A DNA stretch of 64,000 nucleotides from Myxococcota bacterium (GTDB lineage Bacteria > Myxococcota > XYA12-FULL-58-9 > JALHOP01). Positions 59,869 to 64,000 of the stretch are shown here, piece after piece. Position 1 is the stretch's first letter, and every line of letters starts with the position of its first letter. The position numbers were made by a program, and so were the translations under genes. The notes under the pieces are model-generated. The model had not been told where the DNA came from, did no database searches, and saw only the letters and a program-made list of their open reading frames with translations. Where the stretch lies: NCBI GenBank assembly GCA_022842935.1, contig JALHOP010000003.1, positions 1-64,000 on the forward strand. The letters run 5' to 3'.

Positions 59869-61998
59869 ATGTTCTGGGCATGGCTGCTCGGCATGCCGGT
59901 TCGCTTCGGCCGTACGCTCGCGGGCTTCGTCATCGCCTATGCGGGCCTCTTGCTCGCAGCCCTTGGGGTCTTTCGCAATGCCAACGAGAGCAGCACCCCG
60001 CAGCTGCTCGCCCTCGCCGGTCTGTCGGCTTTGCTCGTCGCCAAGCTCTTCGAACGTCTAGCGCGCCCCACCAAAGAGGCAGCGGTCGTCGCGGACCTCG
60101 AGCTTGGAAGCTTATGCGTTGCGGCTGCCTTCGTGCTCATCGAGCTGACCGGCGGGCCGGCGGGTCTTTTGTACCCCATGGTCTATGCGCTGGTGGCGTT
60201 CCTCGTGGCCTTCCATGGCCCGCGCGTTGCCGCCTACTTCCTGCTGCTCATCCTGAGTACCGAGACCCTCGTGAACGTGCTGCAGCCAACGACCCGCGAT
60301 TACAAGCTGCTCGCGTCGCACGCCTCGTTCGTTTTGCTGTTTGGCTTCTTGTACGCGGTCTTCCTTCGCAGTGAGGTCGCTCAGCGCAAGAGCAGCATGG
60401 CGCGCGAGATCGACGCGCACATGCGAAAGGTCGAAGACGAAGCCAAGCAGTTTCGCCTCACGAGCGGCTTGTTGGCGGGGAGCCGCGAGCTTCCGCCCGA
60501 AGAGATGGCGAACCGTCGCCGTGTGGGCTCGGTACAAGCCATTCACGAATCGTTCTACAACGTGCTCGCTGTAGCGGAGCGCGCGTTGACGCCTCACACC
60601 GTCGCGCTGCTCTGGCTCGACAGCGACGAGCGCAAAATCCTCATCAAGGAGCTGCGCTCGCAATCCGACCACGTCACCACGAAGCCGTTGGCCACGGCCG
60701 AGGGCTTCATCGGCGCCATCACCAAGCGACGCGAGCCCCTGGTGCTCACGCAGCTCAAGGCAGGCCACTCGGGACTGGTTTACTATACGCAGCCGCATGC
60801 CATCACTGACTTCGCCGGCGTTCCCGTGCTCGAAGACGGTCACCTGCGCGGCGTGCTCATCGCTGACCGCGATGACGGACGCGCATTCGTTGCTTCCGAC
60901 ATCGCCGTGATGAACACGATCGCCTGCGAGATCGTCCGTGCCGTGCAGGTCGAGCGTATCTTCAGCGACATGGACCGCGAGAAATACGAAAAAGAGCGCT
61001 TCTATCAGGCGAGCCGCGACTTCAACGAGGCGCGCACCGTCGACGAGGTCGCCAAGGTAGCCATTCGCGCCTCACGGGCCGTCGCGCACGCCGAGCTCGC
61101 GGCGGTCGCCGTCTCGACCGAAGAGGGCGGCAAGATGCGCATCGCCGCGCTCGACTGGCACGGTAACGAGAAGGCTCAAGATCTCGTCGGTCAGGTCTTC
61201 CAGGCCGAGGAGGGTCTCGTCGGCGCCTCGATCAAGGCGCGTCATCCGCTGCCGCATGGCACCGCTCGCGGCCCATCGCAGGCGGTGTTCGCCAAGACCA
61301 TCAACGCCGATCTCGCGGGCGTGAAGGTGCTGCCTCTGTTGTGGCAGGACCGCGGTATTGGCGCCGTCGTTCTGGGCTCGTCGCGCGAGGGTTTCCTCTC
61401 GAACGACGCCTTCGAAATGATGCGCGTCATCTCGGACCACGCCACCATCGCCATCGCGAACGCGCAAATGTACGAGCGCATGGAGCGCATGGCGACGACC
61501 GACGGCCTCACCGGCCTCATCAATCATCGCTACTTCCAAGAGCTCTTCGATGCCATGATCGCGCGTTGCGAGCGCTACAGCCGGCCCATGTCGCTCATCC
61601 TCACGGACATCGATCATTTCAAGTCCATCAACGACACCTATGGCCATCCAGTCGGGGACATGGTTTTGAAGAAGGTGGCAAAGCTATTGAGTGGAGCGGC
61701 ACGGCGTACAGACGTCGTGGCGCGTTACGGCGGCGAGGAGTTCGCGGTTCTCATGGAAGAGACCGGGCCAGAGGGGGCGTTGCAAACCGCCGAGCGTATT
61801 CGCAAAGCGATCGAGAGCGAGACCATGCGCTCCGAGAACGGCACGTTCAAATGCACGATCTCTCTGGGCATCGCGACTTTCCCGAACGACGCCAACATGA
61901 AAGCGAGGCTTGCGGAATGCGCTGACCAGGCACTTTATCAAGCGAAGAGAAGTGGTCGTAACCGAGCTGTGGTCTTCAAAACAGCACGAGCAGGGTGA
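59869..61998 (+). CDS. Membrane GAF-GGDEF diguanylate cyclase
   Basis: 709 residues from the ATG at 59869 (a GTG frame reaches back to 59752). About six transmembrane helices occupy residues 1-160. Two GAF-like domains follow (about 225-375 and 400-540), the first with TPHTVALLWLDSDERKILI. The GGDEF domain (555-709) has the active-site YGGEEF and the inhibitory I-site Arg-Arg-Thr-Asp five residues before it, so c-di-GMP feedback is expected. It should make c-di-GMP in response to a membrane or bound-ligand signal. It ends exactly where phoH starts. Confidence 0.92.
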   Translation: MFWAWLLGMPVRFGRTLAGFVIAYAGLLLAALGVFRNANESSTPQLLALAGLSALLVAKLFERLARPTKEAAVVADLELGSLCVAAAFVLIELTGGPAGLLYPMVYALVAFLVAFHGPRVAAYFLLLILSTETLVNVLQPTTRDYKLLASHASFVLLFGFLYAVFLRSEVAQRKSSMAREIDAHMRKVEDEAKQFRLTSGLLAGSRELPPEEMANRRRVGSVQAIHESFYNVLAVAERALTPHTVALLWLDSDERKILIKELRSQSDHVTTKPLATAEGFIGAITKRREPLVLTQLKAGHSGLVYYTQPHAITDFAGVPVLEDGHLRGVLIADRDDGRAFVASDIAVMNTIACEIVRAVQVERIFSDMDREKYEKERFYQASRDFNEARTVDEVAKVAIRASRAVAHAELAAVAVSTEEGGKMRIAALDWHGNEKAQDLVGQVFQAEEGLVGASIKARHPLPHGTARGPSQAVFAKTINADLAGVKVLPLLWQDRGIGAVVLGSSREGFLSNDAFEMMRVISDHATIAIANAQMYERMERMATTDGLTGLINHRYFQELFDAMIARCERYSRPMSLILTDIDHFKSINDTYGHPVGDMVLKKVAKLLSGAARRTDVVARYGGEEFAVLMEETGPEGALQTAERIRKAIESETMRSENGTFKCTISLGIATFPNDANMKARLAECADQALYQAKRSGRNRAVVFKTARAG

Positions 61999-63312
61999 AT
62001 GAAAAAGATCTTCGTCCTCGATACCAACGTTCTGCTGCACGATCCGCGCGCGATTTATCAATTCGAAGATCACGACGTGGTCATACCCATCGTCGTCGTC
62101 GAGGAGCTCGACACCTTCAAGAAAGATCTCTCCGAGCTCGGTCGCAACGCGCGCCATATCGCGCGCTCGCTCGATGAGCTGCGCACCGAGGGTCGCATCA
62201 CCGAAGGCGTGGCGATCAACAACGGCTCGGGCACGCTGTCGGTCAGCATTACGAACCGCGTGCTGCCGTCGGAGTTCCAGAATCAACACCCGGCCGACAA
62301 CAAGATCTTGGCGACTGCGCTCGATCTTCACGAGTCGCGCAAGGACCGTCTCACCATCCTCGTCACCAAAGACGTCAATATGCGCATCCGTGGCGATGCG
62401 CTGGGTCTACGGGTCGAGGACTTCGACACCGAGCGCTCGAACATCGACGAGCTCTACTCGGGCGTTGCCGAGATCGAGGTGCCGGCGAAGGACATCGACA
62501 CCTTCTACGAGACCGGCAAGCTCGAGCTCTCGGACCCCTACTACTATCCCAATCAGTTCGCCTTCCTTAAGGACGCCTCGAATCCGCAACACACGGCCCT
62601 TGGCAAGATCAACCGCGACGCGCAGCTCGTCGAAGCGGTCAATCAGGTCAAAGACGGCATGTGGGGCATTCGCCCGCGCAACAAGGAGCAAGTGTTCGCA
62701 GCCGACGTGCTCATGAACGATCAAATCAAGCTGATCACGCTGGTCGGCAAGGCCGGCACCGGCAAGACGCTCATGGCGATCGCCGCGGGCCTGCAGAAGG
62801 TCACCGAAGAGGGCGTCTATCAGCGGTTGCTCATCTCACGTCCGATCTTCCCGCTCGGTCGCGACATCGGTTACCTGCCGGGCGACGTCGAAGAAAAGCT
62901 CACGCCGTGGATGCAGCCCATCTACGACAACGTCGAGTTCTTGATGGGGCTGTCGAAGACTGACCGCAAACGCGGACGCTCGTACCACGAGCTGCTGGAC
63001 TTGGGCGTGCTCGAGATCGAGCCGCTCACATACATTCGCGGCCGGAGCATCCCGAACCAGTTCATGGTGGTCGACGAGGCCCAGAACCTGACGCCGCACG
63101 AGGTGAAGACCATCATCACGCGCGTCGGTGACGGCACGAAGATCATCCTCACCGGTGACCCCTACCAGATCGACAATCCGTATGTGGATGCGACCAACAA
63201 CGGTCTTGTCTACATCGTCAATCGCTTCAAGGCAGAGCGCATTGCAGCGCACATTACCTTGAGCAAAGGCGAGCGCAGCGATTTGGCTGAGCTGGCGACC
63301 AACCTGCTCTAG
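61999..63312 (+). CDS. PIN-PhoH fusion ATPase (YlaK-like)
   Basis: 437 residues from an ATG directly after the cyclase stop. The N-terminal PIN-like nuclease domain (1-150) has its acidic site in FVLDTNVLLHDP, VVEELDTFKK and HPADNKILATALDL. The C-terminal PhoH domain (about 220-437) has Walker A GKAGTGKTLMA and Walker B FMVVDEAQNLTPHEVKTIIT. PIN-PhoH proteins are ATP-driven RNA helicase-nucleases in other bacteria. No antitoxin partner gene (PhoAT) lies upstream. Head-to-tail with the cyclase, they may share a promoter. Confidence 0.92.
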   Translation: MKKIFVLDTNVLLHDPRAIYQFEDHDVVIPIVVVEELDTFKKDLSELGRNARHIARSLDELRTEGRITEGVAINNGSGTLSVSITNRVLPSEFQNQHPADNKILATALDLHESRKDRLTILVTKDVNMRIRGDALGLRVEDFDTERSNIDELYSGVAEIEVPAKDIDTFYETGKLELSDPYYYPNQFAFLKDASNPQHTALGKINRDAQLVEAVNQVKDGMWGIRPRNKEQVFAADVLMNDQIKLITLVGKAGTGKTLMAIAAGLQKVTEEGVYQRLLISRPIFPLGRDIGYLPGDVEEKLTPWMQPIYDNVEFLMGLSKTDRKRGRSYHELLDLGVLEIEPLTYIRGRSIPNQFMVVDEAQNLTPHEVKTIITRVGDGTKIILTGDPYQIDNPYVDATNNGLVYIVNRFKAERIAAHITLSKGERSDLAELATNLL

Positions 63313-63520
63313 CGCGGGCGCGCCAGGGGCTGGTCACGCACGACCAATTGACGAAACATGGCGCTGTACGCTCGTGTGGGTGCTGCGCCGTGTCGTCTTT
63401 TTCTTGGCGAAAACTGCGTGAAATCGAGCCTCTCACCATCCAGCGGGTGTGTGGGGGGGTACGTAGCTCCGTGGCGATGGGTGGCGTGTTCGAAGAACCC
63501 TGAAGTTGGGCAGGTTTTGT

Positions 63521-64000
63521 ATGTCCGAGTTGCCAGCCGCACCCGCCGCTCCCACGACCCTGACGCGCACCCAGTTCCTCGCGCGGGTTGGCGACAAACA
63601 GCTCCAGGTCACCGCACTGCCGGCAGAGCTGCAGGCCGCCGGCCGCCGTGCCGCCGATCGCGACGGGTTCATCCGTGGCCCGGGCTGGGACCGCTTCTGG
63701 AACACCGCCGACGATCTCGACCGCAACGGTTCGCGCCACTCACTCGTCAGTCATAGCGGGGGCGAGCAAACACAGGCCGGCCGCCTGCTCGAGGCGGCGA
63801 TGACGAACGAGGGGCTGCAACGCAGCACCGCGCCAGCGCCAGCCGCGAGCTATCGGCGTGGCCGCTTCAACCGCCCGATTACCCCCGAGCGCCTTGCCGA
63901 ATACACGCGCCTCGGCGAAGAGCTGCGCGCCGCCCATCCGAATACCAACTGGCGCACCGGTAACGTGCCGCCGCCCGCTGCGTACGATCGCTTGGTGCGC
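63521..64000 (+). CDS. Unknown protein, truncated by the window end
   Basis: An open frame of 160 codons from the ATG at 63521 to the last base, with no stop. The start MSELPAAPAAPTTLTRTQF is followed by an Asp-rich stretch (RDGFIRGPGWDRF, DDLDRNGSRHS) that looks like a calcium-binding or EF-hand-type loop, and a helical region (ERLAEYTRLGEELRAAHP). No family is recognised. The Pro-rich lead and DRDG element recall the unknown protein at 52567. The 208-base spacer after phoH has no other feature I can see. Confidence 0.5.
   Translation, partial: MSELPAAPAAPTTLTRTQFLARVGDKQLQVTALPAELQAAGRRAADRDGFIRGPGWDRFWNTADDLDRNGSRHSLVSHSGGEQTQAGRLLEAAMTNEGLQRSTAPAPAASYRRGRFNRPITPERLAEYTRLGEELRAAHPNTNWRTGNVPPPAAYDRLVR

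Overview
The window is a GC-rich, densely packed bacterial chromosome segment. It holds about 60 protein genes, one tRNA and no rRNA, CRISPR array, integrase or transposase. The gene content points to Myxococcota (a myxobacterium-like deltaproteobacterium). It includes a CarF/TMEM189-type plasmalogen desaturase, a GltJ/AgmX-like protein (zinc ribbon, GYF, TonB-C), MshEN-domain regulators, several PilZ proteins including a PilZ-Hsp70 fusion, a TSP3-repeat lipoprotein, a DUF4397 lipoprotein, and an ECF sigma factor next to a caspase-like protein. I cannot place it below phylum from this window.

Layout. 1-2815: end of a surface-polysaccharide cluster (CgeB-type glycosyltransferase, Wzx-like flippase, a decayed flippase tail, FkbM methyltransferase). 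2834-8719 (minus): DUF4397 lipoprotein, then a CpxP-like/response regulator/sensor kinase/FkbM operon. 8919-12624: DEAD-box helicase, lipoprotein, class II photolyase. 12698-16105: DUF1328 protein, an ExbB-ExbD-ExbD motor set, and a UBP zinc finger overlapping a CarF-like desaturase. 16274-26782: trehalose synthase TreY, type II NADH dehydrogenase, haem-oxygenase-like protein, POTRA/beta-barrel protein, PilZ protein, phospholipase D-VTT fusion, phenylalanine hydroxylase.

26757-37710 (minus) is one nearly continuous run of eight genes with six 4-base overlaps: PilZ-Hsp70, NadC, BirA, a secreted protein, MshEN-receiver-TPR, GltJ-like, MshEN-GAF-like-HEAT, MobA. 37919-44192 (plus) has a DUF4398 lipoprotein, a TSP3 lipoprotein, ExbB, ExbD and TonB, then an NtrC-type regulator. 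44328-46584 (minus) has a beta-barrel, a lipoprotein, tRNA-Ala(GGC) and a coiled-coil protein.

46717-52495 (plus) carries a PilZ protein followed by what I think is the most novel unit: lipoprotein A, terminator, ECF sigma factor, membrane anti-sigma-like DUF4384 protein, an exported caspase-like protein with a C-terminal barrel-like region, and lipoprotein B. A and B are paralogues of identical length. After that come uncharacterised genes and a monooxygenase remnant (52567-55392), an SGNH-like lipoprotein, a TrmH-type RNA methyltransferase, a RelA/SpoT-like domain protein, a diguanylate cyclase with three tandem hairpins upstream, a PIN-PhoH ATPase and a truncated unknown gene at the edge.

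Recurring themes are envelope sensing and energised outer-membrane machines (two Exb sets, TonB, GltJ-like, CpxP-like), nucleotide second messengers (PilZ, GGDEF, RelA/SpoT-like) and photo-oxidative protection (photolyase, CarF). All assignments come from reading motifs by eye; no database search was run.
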